Below, one piece after another: positions 22,119 to 34,689 of a stretch of 64,000 nucleotides of DNA; within the stretch, counting starts at the first letter, position 1, and every line of letters begins with the position of its first letter. This stretch comes from Campanula takesimana. Taxonomy: Eukaryota; Streptophyta; Magnoliopsida; Asterales; Campanulaceae. Under the pieces are notes generated by a model. The model searched no databases. It saw nothing but the letters and a program-made list of their open reading frames with translations, and was not told the origin of the DNA. Location: the NCBI GenBank assembly GCA_026119855.1, contig JAOWBW010001316.1, positions 62,001-126,000 on the forward strand, written 5' to 3'. Made by a program: the position numbers and the translations under genes.

Positions 22119-22440
22119 TTAAGATGAAGAAAGAACATCAGCTTCTGAACCACATTTATTATAAGGGAGGAAAATATCAATAAAACATTGAGGGTTAGGA
22201 AAGAAAGGTTTCGCCATTACATTTATAGAAATTTCTCTTGGTGGGGGGCCGTGTGAATAAGATGTCGATTTTTTCGCTCCAGCAACATTAGTTGTAAATT
22301 TTTGGTTGAAATATTTAGGATTCAACTTACGCGCTTGAACAGGTCTTAGATTAGGAGATGGTATTAGATTAGGAGATGTGAGAGCTTGAGTTAGACCACT
22401 GGAAATAGGATTAGACGAACTTGGCTTTGAAGCTGCAACT

Positions 22441-25400
22441 TGACACGCCCCAAGTCCCGAGATCCCCTAATAGAACCTCGAACCTGGTGCGCGTAACTAA
22501 CAAGGAACAAGAAACTAACAGGAAACAGGAACAATACCTGTTAGAAACAAACTGACATGATATATATACTCAAGAGTAAGGAGCTAAAATAGCTCACAAA
22601 TAGTTCTAGACCAAGAAAATTAAAACCAAACATGGTTACATACAGCGGAAGACATGCCTAGCACATAATCTGGCATCAAGAGATGTCTAGAGACAACAAG
22701 TACTACACAAGTCTACCCCAACAAGCCCTGAGTTTAACAACTCATACAACATCGTCCTTACCAAAGTGTAAAAGGACACTAGTCTCAAACAAGAACATCC
22801 TGCGGAGTACGTTCCCAGCTATGTTGAGCCTCACTGCGTACTATCCCCTGCTTTCCTAGGGGGGGGGGAACAAATAAAGGGTGAGATAAATCTCAGTAAG
22901 CTATTAACATGCAACTACATGACATGTTATCACGAAATTCCAGTAGATACTCAAGGAATCATACATCAAGTATCATCAAGTAACAAGTATAGGAGAGGCT
23001 AAGCCAACTCAACAAGTAATCAAGCTTAAGATATGATCAGGTAACAAGTAGTCAAGTAGTGTGAGAGGCTAGACCAACTCATCAAGATGCACATAGGCCT
23101 ATCACGTATCATTACCTGAATCCTTCCTTATTTCTCCCAAGAATACCATTGTTGTCGATGCTTGTATAGCTGATGATAACCACGATCAAGATCAAGAGAC
23201 TGCTATGCAGTATATAAGAAGACCCGGTAACCAGTGTCATTCACAAGAAAAAGATTCACGAGGTGTTCACGAGTTAGCATTCACTTATATCAGGCGTATT
23301 GCTCCAATATAGGATGCTAAGCCCTTACTATGGCCGGTAGTAAGGGAAAAATAGACCGAATGCATAGACCCACGATTATCACTTATGCCCCAGCCCTCGC
23401 AATAAGCGTGAACCTATACACCCCTCTGAACCAAATAAGCCAGCTGGACTCACACGAGAATGCACAAGTAGATGTTTACTTGAACTACGAGAATAGAACT
23501 AAGTCCCATATTAGTGGACCAGTCTTTATGCACCATGTAATCATGTATCATGTGCTCACGAGAGTATGCACCATGTAATCATGTATCATGTGCTCACGAG
23601 AATATGCACCATGTAATCATGTATCATGTGCTCACGAGAATATAAGTACACGTACGCAATCATTGCGAAGACAAATCAATCTAACAATGGCACGTAGAGT
23701 GTTCATATAACACGGTCAATCCAAGTTAGAGTCTATTAATAACAGACCTCAAACAAGTAGTAGGGTATATCATTCTATATCACTTTGTCACATGCCAAGT
23801 TCGCACGTACATATTCATATCACCTTTAACACATTAAAGTGTCTATCACGATACCCTTACTATCAAATAGAGCCCCAATACATTAGACTCTAAATACGAA
23901 GTAGAATAGGTCACATCATACCTAGTCACAGTCATATCTCACGTATATGTATCGTTAGTAATCGAATACATTTTCCAACACATATTGTGTTCTGTAGTTA
24001 TTCTTATTAGCTTAAATCGTAGTATTCACGATTATATGAATTATCTTCATATTACACTAGTCCCTATTTTCTTTAGGAACCCATTTCAAGACAAGATATC
24101 TTCTTATACTTTATATACTTCATTGAGTATATACACGATTAAAACCAATCACTAGCACTTTAGTGCTTATTCATAGCACTTACAATACACACGTATCAAA
24201 TTCAAGTATGTAGTAGAGTTAATCATTCTCTATCTAGTTCCATATCCCAACTCTTTTGGTTATTCATACCATGTATCAAGTAATCAAGAAGCCACATTCT
24301 ATCAAGTTACTATATGCAAGATTTCCATATACACATCAAGGATCTTTCAAGTTTATTACCATACACATATATTGGTGTCAAGACACGTACAAGATTTTAT
24401 AATCTTATATTCAAGTCTTAATCCAATTATTTGGATGTTCAAGTCATGTACAAGATTTTATTGTCTTATACTTCAAGTTACTGTCTCATCTTAAGACATT
24501 CAAGACATTCAAGACATATACAAGATTTTATCATCTTATATCCAAGTTCTCAATCCATTTCTTTGGATGGTTAAACATGTACAAGAATTAATTATCTTAT
24601 ACTTCAAGTTCAAGCTAGGAAGATGAATTATACATCTTTCACGTATTATTTTCTAATCCTTTTCTTAGGACATTCAAGCTCAAGACATTAGTTGGTGCCC
24701 CTAAAGTACATAAACATTAACTTCAAGACACATAAAAGAGTTACTACTTTTATACTCAAGTTCAAGCTAGGAGGATGAATTATACATCCCATACTCACAA
24801 GTTCTTAATCCTATTACTAGGATATTCAAGCTCAAGATCTTGTTCTAGTATCCTTAAGGTGTACAAACATAGGTTCCAATACAAGCATAACACATAAGTG
24901 CTTGTTCATAGCACTTTCAAGACATAAAGAAGAGTTCTTCCTTTTATACTCAAATTCTCATTTTAATTTAATAAGTTGTCATGTTCAAGACTCACTTCTG
25001 ATGCCCCTAAGGTGTCACAATACTTGCTAGGACATCTTATCTTAAGGCTATATGCCTTAGGAGAGATAAACTTTCATTTCATTTTAGATTTAAAACACTT
25101 TTGTTGAAACAGGGGACCGGGCGGGCGCCTACAAGGGACCGGGCGGGCGCCTGTTCTAGCACTTTTGAAACCCAAAACTTCTGTTGAAAAGGGCGGGCGC
25201 TCAAGGGATCACCAGGCGAGCGCCTGGTACAATTTTCAGCAACACTCAAATTTCTTTCCAGACTTAGAATTCTCCGTCCCGAGCGTAGGAGTATACTTTT
25301 ACTCACAATTTAACATTACCCAGGACATATAATAAGCTTAAATCACATATTTCAATTATCCTTTCTTATTTCAACAAAGACTTTTATACTTACAAATTCT

Positions 25401-26325
25401 CCGTCCCAAGTGTAGGAGTATAAACCCACTAACACTTTCTAACATTCAAGAGTGCATTTTAACATGCTCAGAACACTTCTATAGGGATACTTCATTACTT
25501 TATCACTGTCCCACAAGTAATAGAATAATTCTCTTTTATTCCATTTAAATAATTCACCGTCCCAAAAGTATAAGTACAATTTTATAATATACTAATATAC
25601 CCATTTAGGGATACTTCCATTCATTTCCCCGTACCACAAATAATGGTACAATTTTTCTAATAATATTTAAATCGAGTTACTATTTTACCGTCTCCCGAAT
25701 AGGAGTATAATTTTTCAATATTTTCTCAAGTCATTTCCCAGGTGCAAGGCTATTCATTCATGTTTATCATACGAATACTCCCTTCGTCCCAAATTTACAA
25801 GTATCACAAAAATTTCTCAAAACACAAATTTAACAAGAACAAGTATCGGGAATAACATATATGCATGTTATTACAAGTAAGGGGGAGTCAATAACTTACC
25901 TAGTCCGAAATCAAATTGACCCAAATTAATTTCTGATCGTTCGGAAACGCTCTATTCAGCGCCACGAATATTTATCTGGGACCGGAATCACGAACAGAGG
26001 GATAATTAATCGCGAGGAGTCGAGAATAGGGTAAACTTTAACTTTCTCTCTGAGACAGAGAGAAAGATCAAGAAGAAAACTTAAGAATTGCTTTCTCTGA
26101 GGAGAAAGCAACAAGATATACTTGCCACTTTCAACGAATAACACTTAGGCCCCTTAAGTTCTAACTTTGACAAAAAGGCCCCTAAACTTTCAACTTTGAC
26201 ATTTAACCACCTTAATTTTCTAACGTAGTTAAATAATTAACTCAAATAAAATAGCATATAAATATGCTAATCAAGAATTTAACAAGCAAGTCAAGAATTT
26301 AACAAGAATTAGGACGGGCGTTACA
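22441..26325 (-). repeat. LARD-like element 3' LTR
   Basis: This contains a run of G (about 22859-22869), three 38-bp tandem units (23528-23641), a minus-strand TATA box (24941-24948), a GC-motif array (25112-25230) and phrases of GTCCCA...AGGAGTAT type (25270-25700). No coding. Confidence 0.92.
23528..23641. repeat. Three tandem 38-bp units inside the LTR
   Basis: The unit is ATGCACCATG...CACGAGAAT, starting at 23528, 23566 and 23604. The same array is in the other LTR near 28795-28910. The array was therefore already in the LTR when the element inserted. Confidence 0.88.
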
Positions 26326-27705
26326 TCCTCCCCTCCTTAAAGAAAATTCGTCCTCGAATTTTACTGATCAAGATTATAACATATATAATCAACAAATAGA
26401 ACTCAAGAGCATCAAGACTATACACATATACTCACAAATAGATATTACACGTATGCTCACAAATATTCTATGCAATCCAGATGTATCAATTATAACATCG
26501 AAACACATAAAGTCAAGCAGACTCGATTAGTCAATCCACTATATTGGTGAAACTTGACATATCCACTAAAAATAATAGAACTGGTCATATCCCCCAGATC
26601 ACTGTAATACTAGTCAAGTCCACTAGGCAATCTCAAATACTGAAGTCGTGGTCATCCATCATTTCAATATTTAAAACTTGACTTCACGTTTATCAATCTA
26701 TCGAAAAGGTGTAGCTCTCGGTGTCAAATAATTAACGATAGAGCTGCCTTCGAAATTCATTAATGAATCTCTAACAAGATCAAGAAAATCTCAAGAACAC
26801 GCGTACCTTGGTTGTTTCCACTTATAGGTCAACAAAGATGGTTACTTCAGGCATCCACTTCAAAATAAATATATCCTCTATCAAGAAATTTCTCAAGTTG
26901 AATCTTCAACTCTTTTAACTCAATCGAGGTCAAGAACATTAATCCAGATGTCAGCACTGTATTCGCACTGTAACAACTCAAGATAATCCAAGTTTCTCAT
27001 CAAGTAACATGTATTACTCAGTAGAAATTATAGCTGAGATCTCATCAAGAATGGATACATCCATCTGGTTTGGTGTAGAAATTCCACTGTCAATCACATA
27101 GGTTAAATACCCAGTACAATCTCGATAACACTGTTCGAACTTTCAATGCAGAACATGAATATTATACATAATTATATCATGCTCATAAAAATAGTCAAGC
27201 ATACTAGCATAGAACTATTCACCATCTATTGTGGCAAACAAGAATGGCATAACATATAGAAAGCCAAATCATAACACGTAAGAGCCAAGCCATAACACGT
27301 ATCACATCAATGTCCCATCTAGGTAACATGACCAAGTTAACATAGAACGTATAGGGTGTTATCACCCACACTTCTATCAAGCTCTTATACATAACGATAT
27401 CAAGCATGTAGTCTCTTACAAGAGAATACACTTCCACGTAATTCACGAGATAAGGACAAGCATGCATATATAGCACGAAACAATGTCCACTAGACAATAT
27501 AGATACGCCTAAGTCTTTAAAGACTCGCGCTCTCGATTCTCAAACCATCTAATCCAATTGGATCAACACTATCAACACCAGTCCTATGCCTGGTATAACA
27601 ACAAGTAACGAAGCACTCGGCGTCAAAAACACACCCAAGACTAACCCAACCTAGGCCATAGACCCTATCCAGGCTTAGAGCTAAACCATAGCTCTGATAC
27701 CAAAC
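26326..27705 (-). other. LARD-like internal domain, non-coding
   Basis: It is bounded by PPT (26326-26338) and PBS (27691-27702). AT-rich, with no frame resembling gag, protease, RT or integrase. The PPT-proximal segment (26340-26365) matches the usual end of a Ty3 polyprotein gene, pointing to a Ty3 parent. Confidence 0.85.
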
Positions 27706-30700
27706 TGACACGCCCCAAGTCCCGAGATCCCCTAATAGAACCTCGAACCTGGTGCGCGTAACTAACAAGGAACAAGAAACTAACAAGAAACAGGAACAAT
27801 ACCTGTTAGAAACAAACTGACATGATATATATACTCAAGAGTAAGGAGCTAAGATAGCTCACAAATAGTTCTAGACCATGAAAATTAAAACCAAACATGG
27901 TTACATACATCGGAAGACATGCCTAGCACATAATCTGGCATCAAGAGATGTCTAGAGACAACAAGTACTACACAAGTCTACCCCAACAAGCCCTGAGTTT
28001 AACAACTCATACAACATCGTCCTTACCAAAGTGTAAAAGGACACTAGTCTCAAACAAGAACATCCTAGGGAGTACGTTCCCAGCTATGTTGAGCCTCACT
28101 GCGTACTATCCCCTGCTTTCCTGGGGGGGGGGGGAACAAATAAAGGGTGAGATAAATCTCAGTAAGCTATTAACATGCAACTACATGACATGTTATCACG
28201 AAATTCCAGTAGATACTCAAGGAATCATATATCAAGTATCATCAAGTAACAAGTATAGGAGAGGCTAAGCCAACTCAACAAGTAATCAAGCTCAAGATAT
28301 GATCAGGTAACAAGTAGTCAAGTAGTGTGAGAGGATAGACCAACTCACCAAGATGCACATAGGCCTATCACGTATCATTACCTGAATCCTTCCTTATTTC
28401 TCCCAAGAATACCATTGTTGTCGATGCTTGTATAGCTGATGATAACTACGATCAAGATCAAGAGACTGCTATGCAGTAAATAAGAAGACCCGGTAACCAG
28501 TGTCATTCACAAGAACAAGATTCACGAGGTGTTCACGAGTTAGCATTCACTTATATCAGGCGTATTGCTCCAATATAGGATGCTAAGCCCTTACTATGGC
28601 CGGTAGTAAGGGAAAAACAGACCGAATGCATAGACCCACGATTATCACTTATGCCCCAGCCCTCGCAATAAGCGTGAACCTATACACCCCCCTGAACCAA
28701 ATAAGCCAGCTGGACTCACACGAGAATGCACAAGTAGATGTTTACTTAAACTACGAGAATAGAACTAAGTCCCATATTAGTGGACCAGTCTTTATGCACC
28801 ATGTAATCATGTATCATGTGCTCACGAGAGTATGCACCATGTAATCATGTATCATGTGCTCACGAGAATATGCACCATGTAATCATGTATCATGTGCTCA
28901 CGAGAATACAAATACACGTACGCAATCATTGCGAAGACAAATCAATCTAACAATGGCACGTAGAGTGTCCATATAACACGGTCAATCCAAGTTAGAGTCT
29001 ATTAATAACAGACCTCAAACAAGTAGTAGGGTATATCATTCTATATCACTTTGTCACATGCCAAGTTCGCACGTACATATTCATATCACGTTTAACACAT
29101 TAAAGTGTCTATCACGATACCCTTACTATCAAATAGAGCCCCAATACCTTAGACTCTAAATACGAAGTAGAATAGGTCACATCATACCTAGTCACAGTTA
29201 TATCTCACGTATATGTATCATTAGTAATCGAATATATTTTCCAACACATATTGTGTTCTGTAGTTATTCTTATTAACTTAAATCGTAGTATTCACGATTA
29301 TATGAATTATCTTCATATTACACTAGTCCCTATTTTCTTTAGTAACCTATTTCAAGACAAGATATCTTCTTATACTTTATATACTTCATTGAGTATATAC
29401 ACGATTAAAACCAATCACTAGCACTTTAGTGCTTATTCATAGAACTTACAATACACACGTATCAAATTCAAGTATGTAGTAGAGTTAATCATTCTCTATC
29501 TAGTTCCATATCCCAACTCTTTTGGTTATTCATACCATGTATCAAGTAATCAAGAAGCCACATTCTATCAAGTAACTATATGCAAGATTTGCATATACAC
29601 ATCAAGGATCTTTCAAGTTTATTACCATACACATATATTGGTGTCAAGACACGTACAAGATTTTATAATCTTATATTCAAGTCTTAATCCAATTATTTGG
29701 ATGTTCAAGTCATGTACAAGATTTTATTGTCTTATACTTCAAGTTACTGTCTCATCTTAAGACATTCAAGACATTCAAGACATATACAAGATTTTATCAT
29801 CTTATATCCAAGTTCTCAATCCATTTCTTTGGATGGTTAAACATGTACAAGAATTAATTATCTTATTCTTCAAGTTCAAGCTAGGAAGATGAATTATATA
29901 TCTTTCACGTATTATTTTCCAATCATTTTCTTAGGACATTCAAACTCAAGACATTAGTTGGTGCCCCTAAGGTACATAAACATTAACTTCAAGACACATA
30001 AAAGAGTTACTACTCTTATACTCAAGTTCAAGCTAAGAGGATGAATTATACATCCCATACTCACAAGTTCTTAATCCTATTACTAGGATATTCAAGCTCA
30101 AGATCTTGTTCTAGTATCCTTAATGTGTACAAACATAGGTTCCAAGACAAGCATAACACATAAGTGCTTGTTCATAGCACTTTCAAGACATAAAGAAGAG
30201 TTCTTCCTTTTATACTCAAATTCTCATTTTAATTTAATAAGTAGTCATGTTCAAGACTCACTTCTGATGCCCCTAAGGTGTCACAACACTTGCTAGGACA
30301 TCTTATCTTAAGGCTATATGCCTTAGGAGGGATAAACTTTCATTTCATTTTAGATTTAAAACACTTTTGTTAAAACAGGGGACCAGGCGGGCGCCTACAA
30401 GGGACCGGGCGGGCGCCTGTTCTAGCACTTTTGAAACCCAAAACTTCTGTTGAAAAGGGCGGGCGCTCAAGGGACCACCAGGCGAGCGCCTGGTACAATT
30501 TTCAGCAACACTCAAATTTCTTTCCAGACTTAGAATTCTCCGTCCCGAGCGTAGGAGTATACTTTTACTCACAATTTAACATTACCCAGGACATATAATA
30601 AGCTTAAATCACTTATTTCAATTATACTTTCTTATTTCAACAGAGACTTTTATACTTACAAATTCTCCGTCCCAAGTGTAGGAGTATAAACCCACTAACA

Positions 30701-31591
30701 CTTTCTAACATTCAAGAGTGCATTTTAACATGCCCAGAACACTTCTATAGGGATACTTCATTACTTTATCACTGTCCCACAAGTAATAGAATAATTCTCT
30801 TTTATTCCATTTAAATAATTCACCGTCCCAAAAGTATAAGTACAATTTTATAATATACTAATATACCCATTTAGGGATACTTCCATTCATTTCCCCGTAC
30901 CACAAATAATGGTACAATTTTTCTAATAATATTTAAATCGAGTTACTATTTTACCGTCTCACGAATAGGAGTATAATTTTTCAATATTTTCTCAAGTCAT
31001 TTCCCAGGTGCAAGGCTATTCATTCATGTTTATCATACGAATACTCCCTTCGTCCCAAATTTACAAGTATCACAAAAATTGCTCAAAACATAATTTTAAC
31101 AAGAATAAGTATCGGGAATAACATATATGCATGTTATTACAAGTAAGGGGGAGTCAATAACTTACCTAGTCCGAAATCAAATTGACCCAAATTAATTTCT
31201 GATCGGTCGAAAACGCTCTATTCAGCGTCACGAATATTTATCCGGGACCGGAATCACGAACAGAGGGATAATTAATCGCGAGGAATCGAGAATAGGGTAA
31301 ACTTTAACTTTCTCTCTGAGACAGAGAGAAAGATCGAGAAGAAAACTTAAGAATTGCTTTCTCTGAGGAGAAAGCAACAAGATATACTTGCCTCTTTCAA
31401 CGAATAATACTTAGGCCCCTTAAGTTCTAACTTTGACAAAAAGGCCCCTAAATTTTCAACTTTGACATTTAACCACCTTAATTTTCTAACGTAGTTAAAT
31501 AATTAACTCAAATAAAATAACATATAAATATGCTAATCAAGAATTTAACAAGCAAGTCAAGAATTTAACAAGAATTAGGACGGGCGTTATA
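27706..31591 (-). repeat. LARD-like element 5' LTR
   Basis: This is a copy of 22441-26325 with scattered substitutions and a slightly longer G run near 28123. The TATA box is at 30207-30214 (minus strand) and the GC-motif array at 30378-30496. Its right terminus carries a C-to-T change in the TACA end. Confidence 0.92.
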
Positions 31592-31740
31592 CAACTCTTC
31601 TTAGACCTCAACTAATCGGCGATCTGCGCAAGGACCTCTCGAGGGGTTTCTAAACCCTTTTCCAATTCAATCGCATCCGTCACTTCCTCATTTACTATCA
31701 CCTCATCGGACACCTCCTTGTTATTGTTTGCATTCTCATT

Positions 31741-32823
31741 AGAGTTTTTTGCAAAAGTGACACGCGTACTTTGTGCAATATATCAATTTGACTCACGTAC
31801 TTTGGAAACATCAAAGGTGGGTTGCTTACTTAATGTTTTAAAATTTTTGATACCACTTTTTTAACACCCGTTAAAAACATAACGGGACATTCCATACAAG
31901 GGGTAAAACTGTAACAAGTAAAATTTAAGAGATTATAACTTTTAAAAATGCCAAGACTACCCCCAGCTTCAAACAAAACCCTATCCCCCTCCCTCCCTCC
32001 TCACACGCACCCTAGAACACACACAGTAAAAACACACACTCACACACACACACACACTCTCTCTCTCATCCGACATCCGATGACCCTCCTCCACACCTCC
32101 AGCGAATCCCTCCGACCACTCTCCGACCCCCGGCAAACCCTAGAAAAACAGAAAAACACGTACAATCTCTCCATCTCCGGCTACATCTACCTTCCCCCTA
32201 CTCCGGCGACCATACCCCCTACTCCGGCGACCTCTTATCGACTTCACTCTCTCTGGCTACTCCTTCCCTCCCCTCCCATACAATTCGTTGCAAAAATCAA
32301 TTTTTTCGGCCAGATCTACAACTCCGGCCAACAACTAAAAACAATCTGGTTTCTCTCTCCACAGCGACATATGAGTTTCTTCGTCCGTTTCAACGTCGCA
32401 GGTCTTCTGGCCTCTAACTTTTCACATTCCGGCCACACTTAAAGCCCAGTCCCCATCATCCATCGAACTCCGGCCAAACAATAGTGCATTCCCTGCCACT
32501 GTTCGACCACCATCTCCGACTTCGGCCGCACTAGTCACGCTCAGAGACGACGCCGTCAGCGCAGGTTGTTAATGGGAAAGAACAACGGAGTCACGTACTA
32601 AAGAGAGAGGTTTAGATGGTATTTTTATTTTATCACTTTAAGTTTTATTCCTTACACTTTTACTCCTTATATGGAATGTCTCGTTATGTTTTTAACGGGT
32701 GTTAAAAAAATGGTATCAAAATTTTCAAAACATTAAGTACGCAACCCACATTTGATGTTTCCAAAGTACTTTAGTCAAATTGATATATTGCACAAAGTAC
32801 GCATGTGACTTTTGCAAAAAACT
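31741..32823. mobile_element. MULE-type element with long TIRs (MITE or Pack-MULE-like)
   Basis: Long inverted ends of about 150-180 bp (AGTTTTTTGCAAAAG outermost; GTTAAAAACATAACGGG further in) are flanked by a 10-bp target duplication CATTCTCATT at 31731-31740 and 32824-32833. That TSD length fits Mutator-like elements. The interior (about 31960-32560) is GC-rich and pyrimidine-rich with CA and CT repeats and CTCCGGC words. It looks like a plant gene 5' leader, so it may be captured host DNA. No transposase. Confidence 0.88.
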
Positions 32824-33868
32824 CATTCTCATTAACCTCAACAACAGTCGTAGTATCTTGCGTAGGGACCTCTTGAGGGGTTTCTAAACCCTTTCTCAAG
32901 TGCTCTTCGACATTGATAGGCATTGAATCCTGCACTAATTCAGCCTTGTCATCTTCTCGTTGCTTTTTCTGCCAAATCTTATTTGGTGCTTCTCTAGCCT
33001 CGACAGCTGCAACAGCTCCGTTGCCATTACTTGCATCCTGCTTGACATTGTCTTCTTTTCCTTTGTTGGCAAATAAACAATTAGAAATAGCGTGACTCAC
33101 CTTAAAACAATGCTTGTAATACATGGAAATATTATCAAACTCCATATATTGGTAAAAGCCTTCATTATCACCACATTCAATAAATACCTGAGAGGGGAGC
33201 TTTTTTAGAAGGTCGACTTAAACAAAAACTTTTGCAACACTAGGTATTGTGATTGATGACGTAGCTTGGTCAATAGCAAGGGGTTCTCCAAATATTTTAG
33301 CAATAGAAAACAAACACATTTTGTTAAAAATATGAATGGGTAGATCACGGAGACTAACCCAGGGAAATAGCGAAGACTCTTGATCTGGGCCCAAAGAAGG
33401 AGTCAAACGAAAAACTTTCATAGGAAATCTGCCGCCGCACCATTTTTTCTTTTCCAAATCCTATTGAAATTTGCTTCATGGGATAGACCTATAAGAAGGT
33501 GATTAGAATCAAGATTGCCAGGTTGAAAATCAGCCTTCAATCCAAACTTGAGAAAGTAGCGACGGGTGTCATCCATTGATGGTCTACCTTTTGCGATGTT
33601 CCGAACCAGCGTGTATGTAAAACGCTTCGCTAATATCTTGATAATTTATTTCGGGAACTTTAATGACGTTTACCATGTCGAATGTCAGCATGTATCACCG
33701 GGATCACCGGTGGAGCAGAGACTGCCGTGGCCTTAAGCAAGTAGCAAAGGATTTGACTGTTGTTGGGGAAGGAGGTTGTCGTTGATTAGCAGCACTATCG
33801 GCGGTGGTAACCAAAGCAGAAGATGGGCTTGGAGCCGAAAAGACATGGTCGTCAGAGATCGAGGCCAT

Positions 33869-34640
33869 GGGAGATGGCCGGTGGCCGTCAAGGTACGGCC
33901 ATTAGAAGGGGGCGGCTAAGGTTTTTTTAGTTAGAGAGATTATTTTTTTGAAGAGAGTATCTTTTGATACGTGGCCTATAAGTTCACGACAATCTTTATT
34001 TCTTTATGCAATAAACCGTTAAATTATGTATTCGTTTTATGCTTCTCGTATTTGCTTTCTTTTTATGCAATTAAATTATTTTGGTTATAACATCAGAATT
34101 AGAATTTCTCTCATTTATCGAGAGCCTTTGCTATCTCTCCTTCGTTGAGAGCATTTGTTTTCTCTCCTTCGCCGAGAGCCCCTGTCTTCTCTCCTTTGTG
34201 TTGAGAGACTTTGTGTGATGCTTGAACTAATTCTTGTTGTAATGTTTTGAATGCTTGGTTGGGCACTTATTGCCGATCCTAATGTTTTATGTTTTCAAAA
34301 CCAAATATTTTTCGTGTGGGGATTTTATGAATGTCAGATTTGGGCAGTGTCCAAGTAATAATTAGAGAAACATTTGCACGTCCCAAGTCATTCCTTGTAA
34401 AAGCATTAGTTGGAAATTTGGTTCCAGAGATATTAGCAAAAGTCTAATTCTAGTTATATTTGAAGTTGATAGATCGATTGTATTAATGAGAATTGCATGT
34501 TTACATTGCAATTTTGGGATGCGTCTTCGACTGTTGTGGAGCGTCATCTTCTTGATATTTCTTAATGCAAGTATGTTATTTGCTTTCATAAAAAAGAAAA
34601 AAATAATACATAATTTCAATCATTAATATTAAGTGTACAA
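33869..34640. other. Intergenic DNA with a four-unit minisatellite and a possible LINE tail
   Basis: At 34115-34213 four imperfect units of about 27-30 bp (TCTCTCCTTCG...GAGAGCC) follow each other. At 34575-34607 a TTTGCTTTCATAAAAAAG string resembles the polyadenylated 3' end of plant LINEs, suggesting a short 3' LINE remnant on the plus strand. No reliable ORF. Confidence 0.45.
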
Positions 34641-34689
34641 TAAGAATAGAAGCATCTCAGTATTCATTGCTTGCAGAAGATGGACATTT

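Larger units (their letters stand above)
22441..31591 (-). mobile_element. Non-autonomous LTR retrotransposon with giant LTRs (LARD-like)
   Basis: Two direct repeats (22441-26325, 3885 bp; 27706-31591, 3886 bp) flank only 1380 bp. On the minus strand the LTR runs TGTAACGCCC...GGGGCGTGTCA. A PBS (TGGTATCAGAGC) lies at 27702-27691 and a PPT (AAGGAGGGGAGGA) at 26338-26326. CAACT flanks both ends (22436-22440, 31592-31596). No gag or pol coding remains; only the last few codons before the PPT resemble the end of a Ty3 pol frame. By eye the first 460 bp of the LTRs differ at about 1.4% of sites. The right outer terminus is TATA instead of TACA, so the TG end is mutated. Confidence 0.93.
22119..33868 (-). 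pseudogene. DUF4283/CCHC (LINE ORF1-type) gene, split by two insertions
   Basis: It starts at ATG 33868 (MASISDDHVFSAPSP). Read with frameshifts, it shows the DUF4283 nucleic-acid-binding region and its typical WVSLRDLPIHIFNKM segment (about 33340-33375). A CCHC-like knuckle with the first Cys lost follows (YYKHCFKVSHAISNC, 33070-33120), then a charged linker (GLETPQEV and later GLETPREV). The last exon-like piece is 22440-22119 (SSGLTQALTSPN to SEADVLSSS, stop). The 31741-32823 MULE element and the 22441-31591 LTR element interrupt it; both have target duplications. Internal stops and frameshifts (for example around 33700 and 31618) make it non-functional. Such proteins come from L1-type plant LINEs; no ORF2 is seen. 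Confidence 0.82.

Noticed and set aside
23528..23641. Three regularly spaced repeats, CRISPR-like at first glance
   Set aside because: The 38-bp units are contiguous without spacers, lie in an LTR and recur in its partner. This is a plant genome.
22441..31591. Tandem segmental duplication as the explanation for the two 3.9-kb repeats
   Set aside because: TG/CA-type ends, PBS and PPT at the inner borders and the CAACT duplication at the outer borders make them LTRs.
31948..32442. 164-codon open frame inside the MULE element
   Set aside because: Low-complexity Thr/His/Pro translation of CA and CT repeats. No homologous protein pattern, and more likely captured leader DNA.
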